Assembly (NCBI GenBank): GCA_945890645.1
Contig: CAMDCV010000017.1
Location: 20,755-84,754 of the forward strand
Direction of reading: 5' to 3'
DNA from: Akkermansia muciniphila
GTDB taxonomy: Bacteria > Verrucomicrobiota > Verrucomicrobiia > Verrucomicrobiales > Akkermansiaceae
DNA: 64,000 nucleotides
Position numbers and translations under genes: made by a program. The notes beneath the pieces were generated by a model that was given only the letters and a program-made list of their open reading frames with translations, was not told the DNA's origin and did not search any database. Below, in pieces: positions 17,652 through 25,377 of this stretch (the stretch's first letter is position 1; each line of letters starts with the position of its first letter).

Positions 17652-18071
17652 TTGCCTGTGAGCGCAACACTTAAGACACTTGAAATCCTCAGTCAATACT
17701 ACGCCTGCTTCAATGCGGGCCACACCGATGGCATGCTAGCCTTGATGGCAGACGATGTGATTCACGACATCAACCAAGGCGGCAGTGAACATGGCATCGA
17801 GGCATTTCGCGAATTTTTCGTGCGCATGAATCGCTGTTACAAGGAAAACGTCAGCGATTTGCAATTGTTCGCTAGCGACGATGGCACGCGAGCGGCGGCG
17901 GAATTCATCGTCCACGGAACCTATTTATCGACCGATGACGGTTTACCCGAAGCCCAGGGACAAACCTACGATCTGCCAGCAGGAGCATTCTTTCGCCTTC
18001 ACAACGACAGAATCACCCGCGTGACCATGTATTACAACCTCCAAGATTGGCTAAATCAAGTTCATGAATAA
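17652..18071 (+). CDS. NTF2-like / SnoaL-like protein (ketosteroid-isomerase related)
   Basis: A 139-residue cone-shaped alpha+beta barrel protein. It has TLEILSQYYACFNAGHTDGM, LMADDVIHDINQGGSEHGIE, EFFVRMNRCY and a C-terminal ITRVTMYYNLQDW, the pattern of ketosteroid-isomerase-related hypothetical proteins. The substrate is unknown. The start is TTG at 17652 or GTG at 17658; no Shine-Dalgarno sequence decides. Its last 8 nt overlap the start of the sulfatase gene, which suggests translational coupling. Confidence 0.8.
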   Translation: MPVSATLKTLEILSQYYACFNAGHTDGMLALMADDVIHDINQGGSEHGIEAFREFFVRMNRCYKENVSDLQLFASDDGTRAAAEFIVHGTYLSTDDGLPEAQGQTYDLPAGAFFRLHNDRITRVTMYYNLQDWLNQVHE

Positions 18072-19350
18072 AACCCTACTTATACTGGTTGGTGCTCTGT
18101 GCCTGTTCCGCGCGCACGCAGAGCCCTTGAACATCGTCTATATCATTTCCGATGACCATGCGTGGACGGATTATTCCTTCATGGGCCATCCGCAGGTGAA
18201 AACGCCGCACATCGATCAACTCGCCAAGGAGTCGCTGCTCTTTAAGCGCGGCTATGTGCCATCGAGCCTCTGCTGTCCCAGTCTCGCAACCATTCTCACG
18301 GGAAAATACCCGCACCAGAATAAAATCACATCGAATGATCCACCGATGCCCAAGGGAATGGCCCGCGGGAGTTTTCAAAAATCTGATGCGTTCAAGAAGG
18401 GTCGCGAGCGCATGAACCAATTCATGGACGCGCAACAAACCCTTCCGCGTATTTTATCGGAACAAGGCTATCTGACACTGCAAACCGGCAAATGGTGGCA
18501 GGGCGACTTCACTCGCGGCGGCTTCACCCATGGCATGACGAAGGGTGGACGCCATGGCGATGCAGGCCTCGAAATCGGACGCACGACGATGAAGCCCATC
18601 GACGATTTTCTCGATTTATCGATCAAGGAAAAGAAGCCGTTTTTTGTTTGGTATGCGCCGTTGTTGCCGCACGACCCCCACACGCCGCCGCAGCGCTTGT
18701 TAGAAAAATACCAAAAGCTCACACCGTCGATTCACCAAGCACGCTACTGGGCGATGATCGCGTGGTTCGATGAAAGCATCGGCCAGTTGCGCGAGAGCCT
18801 GAAGCAGCGCAACCTTGCTGACAACACTCTCATCGTTTATGTCACCGACAATGGCTGGATCCAAAGTCTCGACGCACCGCGTTATGCCCCGAAATCCAAG
18901 CAATCACCCTACGATGGCGGCCTGCGCACTCCCATCCTTTTCCATTGCCCGAAACTCCTCAAGGCACAAGACGCGCCGGAGTTGGCGAACTCCATCGATA
19001 TCCTGCCGACCGTTCTTTCTTTAGCAAAAATCGAAGCACCGAAAGATCTGCCCGGCATCAATCTCAGCGATGCCGAATCACGCGGCAAACGCGATCACAT
19101 CACCGGCGCCTGTTTCCAACACAATGCCGTGGACCTCGATATTCCAGCGAGCAGTCTGCGTTGGCGCTGGGTGATACAAGGCGAATGGAAACTGATCTTA
19201 CCCAGCGCGCAAGAGAAAGACGCCAAGCCGGAACTTTACCGCATCCTTGATGATGTCACCGAAACGAATAATCTTGCGGAAAAAGAATCGGAACAAGTGG
19301 AGAAGCTGACAAAAGTTCTCGATCGCTGGTGGAAGCCTAACCTGCCATAA
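18064..19350 (+). CDS. Exported sulfatase with atypical active-site motif
   Basis: A 428-residue type I sulfatase with signal peptide MNKTLLILVGALCLFRAHA. Metal ligands are in IISDDHAW (Asp30/Asp31) and VTDNGW. The formylglycine site reads SSLCCPSLATILTG: Cys70-Cys71-Pro72-Ser73-Leu74, so the position that is Arg in the C-x-P-S-R consensus is Leu. It probably desulfates a polysaccharide in the periplasm. It overlaps the NTF2-like gene by 8 nt. No dedicated formylglycine-generating enzyme or anSME lies nearby; the only FGE-type domain in the window is the C-terminal domain of the kinase at 37870. Confidence 0.9.
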   Translation: MNKTLLILVGALCLFRAHAEPLNIVYIISDDHAWTDYSFMGHPQVKTPHIDQLAKESLLFKRGYVPSSLCCPSLATILTGKYPHQNKITSNDPPMPKGMARGSFQKSDAFKKGRERMNQFMDAQQTLPRILSEQGYLTLQTGKWWQGDFTRGGFTHGMTKGGRHGDAGLEIGRTTMKPIDDFLDLSIKEKKPFFVWYAPLLPHDPHTPPQRLLEKYQKLTPSIHQARYWAMIAWFDESIGQLRESLKQRNLADNTLIVYVTDNGWIQSLDAPRYAPKSKQSPYDGGLRTPILFHCPKLLKAQDAPELANSIDILPTVLSLAKIEAPKDLPGINLSDAESRGKRDHITGACFQHNAVDLDIPASSLRWRWVIQGEWKLILPSAQEKDAKPELYRILDDVTETNNLAEKESEQVEKLTKVLDRWWKPNLP

Positions 19351-19417
19351 TGGCTCATTTTCGCTTGCCTCGGCGCTCTTCCCCACGCACGGTTGCCGCG
19401 CGCCTCCGCGCTATGCC

Positions 19418-20167
19418 ATGACTGATCTCGCACTCGCTACTCACGCCGCTCTCGAAGCAGGAAAATTGTTGCACGAAAAATTCGGCCAACTCGCAGTGGT
19501 CGATGAAGCCACACACCACGACATCAAGCTCCAGCTCGATAAAACTTCCCAGGACCTGATCACGAAAATCCTTCTCGACGCCTGCCCGGGTGACGCCCTC
19601 TATGGTGAAGAAGGCATTGCGGGTAATCAGGAATCCGACCGCCAGTGGATCGTCGATCCCATTGATGGCACGGTGAATTTTTTCTACGGCATCCCGCATT
19701 TTTGCGTCTCGATTGCCCTGCGCATCAAAGGCGAAATCGTCGTCGGCGTCATTCACGATCCGATGGTGCGCGAAACATGGACTGTCGAAAAAGGCGGACC
19801 CGCCATGCACAATGGCGTGCCGATCACAGTATCGAAGCGCGACAAACTCGAGGAGTCGATCCTGTTCGTCGGCTGCGGCAAGGACGGCGACGCCCTTCGC
19901 ACCGGCATGGATCGCTTTGCCAAGGCCTCGCTACGCGCCCGTAAAATGCGCATGATGGGCTCAGCTGCATTGGGCATGGCCTACATCGCTTCAGGCCGAC
20001 TCGATGCCTATGTGGAATCGAAAATTTCCCTCTGGGACATTGCTGCTGGTCAGTTGCTAGTGGAAACCGCAGGCGGAAAAGTCGAGTTATCCCCCTCTCC
20101 CGGGCATCCTGATTCCTACGCAATCGTTGCCACCAATGGTCTCATCCCCATCGAAGAAATACTCTAA
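19418..20167 (+). CDS. Inositol monophosphatase family protein
   Basis: A 249-residue Mg-dependent sugar/inositol phosphatase. It has GEEG with Glu64/Glu65, the metal-binding DPIDGT at 80-85, and SLWDIAAG with Asp207. The length fits SuhB/IMPase. Candidate substrates include inositol-1-phosphate, histidinol phosphate or 3'-phosphoadenosine phosphate; the sequence does not choose between them. It is followed after 12 nt by a PfkB-type kinase, suggesting a small phosphosugar operon. Confidence 0.9.
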   Translation: MTDLALATHAALEAGKLLHEKFGQLAVVDEATHHDIKLQLDKTSQDLITKILLDACPGDALYGEEGIAGNQESDRQWIVDPIDGTVNFFYGIPHFCVSIALRIKGEIVVGVIHDPMVRETWTVEKGGPAMHNGVPITVSKRDKLEESILFVGCGKDGDALRTGMDRFAKASLRARKMRMMGSAALGMAYIASGRLDAYVESKISLWDIAAGQLLVETAGGKVELSPSPGHPDSYAIVATNGLIPIEEIL

Positions 20168-20179
20168 CATATTTTTCAT

Positions 20180-21127
20180 ATGCCCGCGTTTCCCGTTATC
20201 GTCGGTGGCACAGTTGCTATCGACAATGTCATCACTCCTCACGCCGAAGCCAAAGAATTGCTCGGTGGCTCAGCATCCTACGCCGCGCTTGCGGCTGCCT
20301 ATTTTACGAGCCCAGTGCATTTGGTCGGAATCATCGGCCACGACTACCCCCAGCAGCACCTCATGATGCTGCAAGAACATGGAGTAACGCTCGATGGCGT
20401 AGAACGCTCTGCCGGCGAATCCTTCACTTGGACCGGCGAATACCACGATAACATGAACGACCGCACCACACATCGTGTGGGCTTGAATGTGTTGGAAAAC
20501 TGGGAAGTCAAAGTTCCGGCTTCGATCGCTACTACGTCCATCGTAGTTCTGGCCAACATGTCGCCCGACAACCAATTGCAAATGTTAGCGGGCTGCACGG
20601 CATCGCCACGATTCGTTATTGCCGATACGATGGACTTATGGATCAATATCGCCAACGAGCGCCTTCACGATGTGTTACGCGAGCTCGATTTGTTTGTGAT
20701 CAACGAAGGAGAAGCCCGCGAGTTCACTGGCACCTCCAACTTGATTCTCGCTGGTCAGCGATTATTGGAAAAAGGCCCTCGTAACGTCATCATTAAGCTC
20801 GGTGAATTCGGAGCCATGCTTTTCACCGGCTCTGCCAACGGTTGGCAAGTAAGTCCTACGACTTTTTTCCGCTCCGCCGCATTTCCGTTGCATGAAGTTT
20901 CAGACCCTACTGGTGCCGGCGACACCTTCCTCGGCGCTCTGGCAGGCTATCTCGCTTCTCTCGGCAAGACGGAATTCACTTTTGATGACATCCGCCAAGC
21001 AGTGATCAAGGGATCGATTCTCGCCTCATTTACGTGTGAAGAATTTTCCACCCGCAAGCTGCAATCCTTGAGCCCTGAAGAAATTCAAGAGCGTGAAGAT
21101 TTGTTCAAAGTATTGACGGCCTGGTAA
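20180..21127 (+). CDS. PfkB family sugar kinase
   Basis: A 315-residue ribokinase-like kinase. LLGGSASYAALAAAYF near residue 28 is the substrate-binding GG region, and SDPTGAGDTFLGAL at 241-254 is PfkB signature 2 with Asp248 as catalytic base. NEGEAREFTG is the third typical block. Substrate unknown; similar proteins are listed only as 'sugar kinase'. It is coupled to the inositol-phosphatase-like gene (12 nt). Confidence 0.88.
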   Translation: MPAFPVIVGGTVAIDNVITPHAEAKELLGGSASYAALAAAYFTSPVHLVGIIGHDYPQQHLMMLQEHGVTLDGVERSAGESFTWTGEYHDNMNDRTTHRVGLNVLENWEVKVPASIATTSIVVLANMSPDNQLQMLAGCTASPRFVIADTMDLWINIANERLHDVLRELDLFVINEGEAREFTGTSNLILAGQRLLEKGPRNVIIKLGEFGAMLFTGSANGWQVSPTTFFRSAAFPLHEVSDPTGAGDTFLGALAGYLASLGKTEFTFDDIRQAVIKGSILASFTCEEFSTRKLQSLSPEEIQEREDLFKVLTAW

Positions 21128-21129
21128 TC

Positions 21130-21270
21130 AGCCGAAGGCCTTGGACTGCAGTGGAATCACCGCTTTTCTTACACTCGTCGGTGACCTAACAGGATTTTTC
21201 GTTGTTACCGAATGAAATGACCGACCGAAAAGCTGCGATGCTCGCAGCAGTCCAAGGCGGCGGCGCCGCT
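21130..21270 (-). repeat. Dispersed ~140-bp repeat, copy 2 (family A)
   Basis: Ends GCCTTGGACTGC and GCAGTCCAAGGC are perfect 12-nt inverted repeats. Read on the minus strand the interior (CGGTCGGTCATT, GGTAACAACGA, CCTGTTAG) aligns with copy 1 at 8360. It fills the whole gap between the PfkB gene and convergent queA; its right edge reaches the queA TAG stop codon (21269-21271). Confidence 0.8.
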
Positions 21271-22264
21271 ACAGAATCAGCATACAATCCCCGTAGCTGT
21301 AAAAGCGGTATTCTTGCTCCACCGCTTGCCGGTACGCTTCCAAAATCAAATCGCGCGAGGCAAAAGCACTGACCAGCATCAATAGCGTGCTCTGCGGCAA
21401 GTGGAAATTCGTAAGCAAAGCGTCGATCGCACGCAGTTGGTACGGTGGATAAATAAATATATCCGTGCTGCCACTATGATTGCCCACAGGAATTCGTTCT
21501 CCGGGAGATGCAGATTTCGCGAGATGCTCTAATACGCGTGTGACCGTCGTTCCCACTGCTACCACACGTCCAGCATGATTAATGGCACCTGAAGTAGCAG
21601 CCGATACGTGAAAATTTTCCGAATGCATCTCATGCTCCTCGGGACGTTCGGCCTTAACCGGACGAAAGGTTCCCACACCCACATGCAAGGTCAAAAACAC
21701 ATGCGGCAGCTTCTCTAACAATTCCGGCGTGAAATGCAACCCGGCAGTCGGCGCTGCGATGGCACCCTCCTCGCGTGCAAAAACAGTTTGATAGCGATCG
21801 CGATCGCTTGGCTCGTCATCGCGATTCATGTAGTGCGGTAGTGCGAGATGACCGTGAACATTGAGATCAATTTCGCGATCCCATTCGATCAAGCGGTCGC
21901 CATTTTCATAAACTTCCACCACCGATCCTATGGCCTCGGCGATTTGGATGGTCGCTCCGACCCGCATTTTTTTGCCCGGCTTCACAAGGCAACGCCACAG
22001 TGTGGGGCTACTCCGATCCAGGCACAATAGCTCACTTTTGCCATCGTTCGAAAACAAGCGAGCTGGAATGACTTTTGTGTCATTGAGCACCAACAAATCA
22101 TCCGCGTTAAGGTATTCCGAAAAATCACGAAACATCCGGTGCTCAATCGTTCCGCTTACCCGATGCACCACCATCATGCGCGAAGCTGCGCGATCCGCCA
22201 GTGGTCGCGAGGCAATGCGCTCTTCTGGGAGATGGTAGTCAAAGTCTTGGGTGAGGAAATTCAC
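21269..22264 (-). CDS. queA: tRNA preQ1(34) S-adenosylmethionine ribosyltransferase-isomerase
   Basis: A 331-residue QueA, which transfers the ribosyl group of SAM to preQ1 at position 34 of tRNAs in queuosine synthesis. It has MNFLTQDFDYHLPEERIA at the start, VLNDTKVIPARL, IAAPTAGLHFT, LTLHVGVGTFRPV and LLTNFHLPQSTLLMLVSAF, all family signatures. The start is GTG at 22264. It is divergent from cysJ and convergent with the PfkB gene across a repeat. No other queuosine genes are in the window. Confidence 0.95.
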   Translation of the reverse strand: MNFLTQDFDYHLPEERIASRPLADRAASRMMVVHRVSGTIEHRMFRDFSEYLNADDLLVLNDTKVIPARLFSNDGKSELLCLDRSSPTLWRCLVKPGKKMRVGATIQIAEAIGSVVEVYENGDRLIEWDREIDLNVHGHLALPHYMNRDDEPSDRDRYQTVFAREEGAIAAPTAGLHFTPELLEKLPHVFLTLHVGVGTFRPVKAERPEEHEMHSENFHVSAATSGAINHAGRVVAVGTTVTRVLEHLAKSASPGERIPVGNHSGSTDIFIYPPYQLRAIDALLTNFHLPQSTLLMLVSAFASRDLILEAYRQAVEQEYRFYSYGDCMLIL

Positions 22265-22428
22265 GGCGCCATGAGAGGGAATAGCGCCGTGCTTGGCAAT
22301 CCAATTTCTTGTCGAGATTTACCAGTTTCTGAGGAACATGGCGCGATCCTTGCTTGAATTTATCATGTTCATGAGTAGGTTGCGCTGCCGCAGCGCCCCG
22401 ACGCGCTTGACTTCTCTCACATTCAGAC

Positions 22429-24162
22429 ATGTCCACCATTCCCTTTGTTCCAGACGACGCACCTTTCACACCCGAACAGCGCTTGTGGCTGAATCGATTT
22501 TTTGCCGCGAATTTTTCCGCAGCTGGTGCTGTCAATGTGAGCGCTGGACCCGCCATACCGGTCACACTGCTCTACGCTTCCCAGACGGGTAATGCGGAGA
22601 CATTGGCCAAAAAGTTGATGAAGGATCTAAAAAAAAGCAATTTCCTGCCGACCATCACTGATATCGCGCAATACGACACAGCCAAACTCGCTACGGAAAA
22701 AAATCTCCTCATCATCACCAGCACCTACGGCGATGGCGAGCCGCCTGACTCCGCTCTGGCCTTCCATCAGTGGCTGCACTCGGATGCTTCGCCCTCCCTC
22801 GCTGGGGTGAAATTTTCCGTGCTTGCGCTCGGCGACACCACCTACCCTGATTTCTGCCAATGCGGCATTGAATTCGATACGCGCTTCGCCGCTCTCGGTG
22901 CCGAGCGGATCTATCCACGCGTCGATTGCGATGTTGATTTTGATCCCGGCTACAAAACGTGGTCGCAAGGGGTGATGGCCGTTCTCGCTCCTGGAGGTGT
23001 GACAACCGTCGCGCCCACGGCACTCGAGCAAGAAGAAGACGGCTACTCGAAAACACGCCCTTTCCCTTCTCGTTTACTGCGTCAGTATAACCTTAACACC
23101 GCAGGTGCCGAAAAACAAACGCAGCACCTCGAATTTTCGTTAGAGGGATCGAGCCTCGACTATCAAGTCGGCGATGCGCTCGGCGTCGTGCCGCACAATG
23201 ACGAAACGCTTGTCGATGAATTGCTAGGCCATCTACCGTTCAACACCAAAACCGATGTCGCCAGCCCTGACGGGGGAGAAATTTCACTGCGCGATGCCCT
23301 GATTCGTCATTACGATATCCGCACCCTCAGCAATAGCCTGATCGAAAAATGGCAAGCCCGCAGTGGTTCTCCATTTCTTCGCTCGCTCGTGCAGGCGAAT
23401 GACAAAAAGGCCTATCAAGATTTCATTTGGGGACGCGAGTTGATCGATCTGATTATCGACTACCCCGCCGACTTCGGTGATGCCGATGACTTTCTTGCGG
23501 TCCTTCGCAAACTACAACCGCGCTTGTATTCGATTTCCTCCAGTCCGAAAGCCCATCCCGGTGAAGTGCATCTCACCGTCGGTGTCGTGAAATACCGCAG
23601 CCTCGGCCGTGACCGCGCGGGTGTTTGTTCCTCGTTTCTTGCTCGTCTAGCAGCGGGTGATACCTCCGGTGTTTATATCCACCACAACAACGCCTTCCGC
23701 ATGCCGGAGGATAACAGTACGCCGCTTATTATGGTCGGTCCCGGCACAGGCATCGCACCGTTTCGTGCCTTCCTCGAAGAACGCTCCGCTACAAACGCCA
23801 CCGGCAAGAACTGGTTGTTTTTTGGCAATCCCTACCGCGCCACCGATTTCCTTTACGAAGAGCAACTGGAGAAATTTGTCAGCGATGGCGTATTGCATCG
23901 ACTCGATACCGCCTTCTCCCGCGACCAAGCGAAAAAAATCTACGTGCAAGACCGCATGCGCGAACAAGGGGCCGACTTGTGGAAATGGTTAGAAAACGGT
24001 GCCGCCTTCTATGTCTGTGGCGATGCCAACCGCATGGCAAAGGATGTTGATCAAGCCCTGCATGATGTCATCAGCGAGCACGGCAAAAAATCCCCTGAAG
24101 AAGCTGCCGCATATGTAGCGCAGCTCAAAAAGTACAAACGCTACCAGCGTGATGTTTATTGA
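22429..24162 (+). CDS. cysJ: Sulfite reductase flavoprotein alpha subunit-like diflavin reductase
   Basis: A 577-residue diflavin reductase. The N-terminus has a short PFTPEQRLWLNRFFAANF module, then a flavodoxin domain with YASQTGNAETLA (49-60) and STYGDGEPPD, a connecting domain, FAD-binding RLYSISSSP (365-373) and NADPH-binding VGPGTGIAPFRAF (436-448). The C-terminus KRYQRDVY is the CysJ ending. It passes electrons from NADPH through FAD and FMN to a haemoprotein, normally CysI. No cysI lies nearby, so the partner is elsewhere. It is divergent from queA. Confidence 0.9.
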   Translation: MSTIPFVPDDAPFTPEQRLWLNRFFAANFSAAGAVNVSAGPAIPVTLLYASQTGNAETLAKKLMKDLKKSNFLPTITDIAQYDTAKLATEKNLLIITSTYGDGEPPDSALAFHQWLHSDASPSLAGVKFSVLALGDTTYPDFCQCGIEFDTRFAALGAERIYPRVDCDVDFDPGYKTWSQGVMAVLAPGGVTTVAPTALEQEEDGYSKTRPFPSRLLRQYNLNTAGAEKQTQHLEFSLEGSSLDYQVGDALGVVPHNDETLVDELLGHLPFNTKTDVASPDGGEISLRDALIRHYDIRTLSNSLIEKWQARSGSPFLRSLVQANDKKAYQDFIWGRELIDLIIDYPADFGDADDFLAVLRKLQPRLYSISSSPKAHPGEVHLTVGVVKYRSLGRDRAGVCSSFLARLAAGDTSGVYIHHNNAFRMPEDNSTPLIMVGPGTGIAPFRAFLEERSATNATGKNWLFFGNPYRATDFLYEEQLEKFVSDGVLHRLDTAFSRDQAKKIYVQDRMREQGADLWKWLENGAAFYVCGDANRMAKDVDQALHDVISEHGKKSPEEAAAYVAQLKKYKRYQRDVY

Positions 24163-24210
24163 AGTGGTCAGTGTGAAGTGAGCAGTGACCAGTAATTTTG
24201 AAGCGAGTAA

Positions 24211-24786
24211 CTACGGCAAAAGCTCTGCTGGGATATTGCGTGGATCGATTGCTTTCGGTCGGTTGCGAGAAATCCATAAAAACGCACGCGGCAGGAAAAA
24301 CGCGATGATGAGCATTTTCACGATCACTAGCCAACCTACAGCCGTCCACATGTAGAACAACACGATGGCCAGAACGAACAAGCTGCCGCACATGAATAAG
24401 GTACTGAACAGCCAATTCAACCAAGACACACCTCCACGAAACTTGCATTGCGGTTGTTGTGAGGCAACGCGTGCTATGAGATTTTCAATCAAATCACGGT
24501 AGGTCTCACTGCGGTCTTCAAACTGCCCCACACCGGCAAAGTGATGATTTTTCAATTGCCACGCCTTGCCACTGCGCGTCCGAATATGACAGCGATACAT
24601 CCGCGCGACATAACGAGTCGGCGAGTATTCCAAACGAATCTCCGCAATATCTGATAGTAGAGTCATATCATGAAACTCCTCCGCACTCCATGCCAAGGTG
24701 TCGGAAAGCAAAACCCATCGACGCTCTTTCTCAATGAGTGACGGACGAAATGAATACACCAAATCCAGCGGCGGCGGCTGTGACAT
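24211..24786 (-). CDS. Membrane protein of unknown function
   Basis: A 191-residue protein with a soluble N-terminal half of about 115 residues (beta-rich, IRLEYSPTRYVARMYRCHIR, possibly PH-like) and two adjacent transmembrane helices at about 123-143 and 148-170 (FMCGSLFVLAIVLFYMW; WLVIVKMLIIAFFLPRAFLW). No named family is recognised. It converges with cysJ. Confidence 0.7.
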   Translation of the reverse strand: MSQPPPLDLVYSFRPSLIEKERRWVLLSDTLAWSAEEFHDMTLLSDIAEIRLEYSPTRYVARMYRCHIRTRSGKAWQLKNHHFAGVGQFEDRSETYRDLIENLIARVASQQPQCKFRGGVSWLNWLFSTLFMCGSLFVLAIVLFYMWTAVGWLVIVKMLIIAFFLPRAFLWISRNRPKAIDPRNIPAELLP

Positions 24787-24864
24787 AAAATCTATCTAGC
24801 GAGGACCGCATCGCACGACAAGGATAAAGGCTAGGTTATGGGAAGCGCAACTGCCATGAATGAA

Positions 24865-25242
24865 TCATTTGTTTTGCACTCTCCACGGATCCAATCCAAA
24901 TCCTATTTCCGTGATTTCTCCTTCTGGATTGAGTATTAGGATCGCACATTCATCCGATAAAATGGCAGGATCATTTTTTTCACCTAATTGATAAAACAAC
25001 ACAATATTCTGGTCAACTCCATCAATTCGGAATTCTTCCGGCCCTTGCTCCGCTTTGATTGTTTCATACGAAACTTTTTTGCCAAAACCTAACTCTACTG
25101 CCTTTTTTAAGAAATACTCTTCGGTATCTTTGGGATGTAAGTTTTTTAAGTATTCTTCTGTGGGATCCTCCTGATTTGCGAATAGGAAAAATAAAACTGT
25201 AGCGATAAGCAATCCAGCGAAAACCATGAGCGCTTTTTTCAT
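24865..25242 (-). CDS. Anchored small protein of unknown function
   Basis: A 125-residue protein starting MKKALMVFAGLLIATVLFFLFAN, a signal anchor or signal peptide without a lipobox. The rest is acidic and mixed alpha/beta (DECAILILNPEGEITEIGFG). No family is recognised. The gene is visibly more AT-rich than its neighbours (long runs of A and T), which may mean recent acquisition. It stands alone between a membrane-protein gene and clpC. Confidence 0.65.
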   Translation of the reverse strand: MKKALMVFAGLLIATVLFFLFANQEDPTEEYLKNLHPKDTEEYFLKKAVELGFGKKVSYETIKAEQGPEEFRIDGVDQNIVLFYQLGEKNDPAILSDECAILILNPEGEITEIGFGLDPWRVQNK

Positions 25243-25316
25243 TGGAGAAGATTTTTCAAGCTGTTAGGTTCAATTTCGGAACGCTTATCTTCACAAGAAA
25301 TTACTTCGGAAGGCCA

Positions 25317-25377
25317 GCAGGCGGGACGCCTGCGCCACTTTTTGGAGCTATGCGCTTGGAAAGCGCAGCCACGGTTA
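25317..25377 (-). repeat. Stop-codon hairpin repeat, two modules after clpC (family B)
   Basis: Module 1: GCAGGCG (25317-25323), loop GGA, CGCCTGC, then GCCAC. Module 2: TGCGCTT (25351-25357), loop GGA, AAGCGCA, then GCCACGGTTA, whose TTA (25375-25377) is the complement of the clpC TAA stop codon. Each stem is 7 bp with a 3-nt loop, as in the copies at 44654, 57376, 57425 and 57501. Confidence 0.75.

Noticed and set aside
25317..25377. CRISPR-like array from repeated GC-rich hairpins
   Set aside because: Only two modules with different stems and no regular spacers or cas genes; treated as hairpin repeats.
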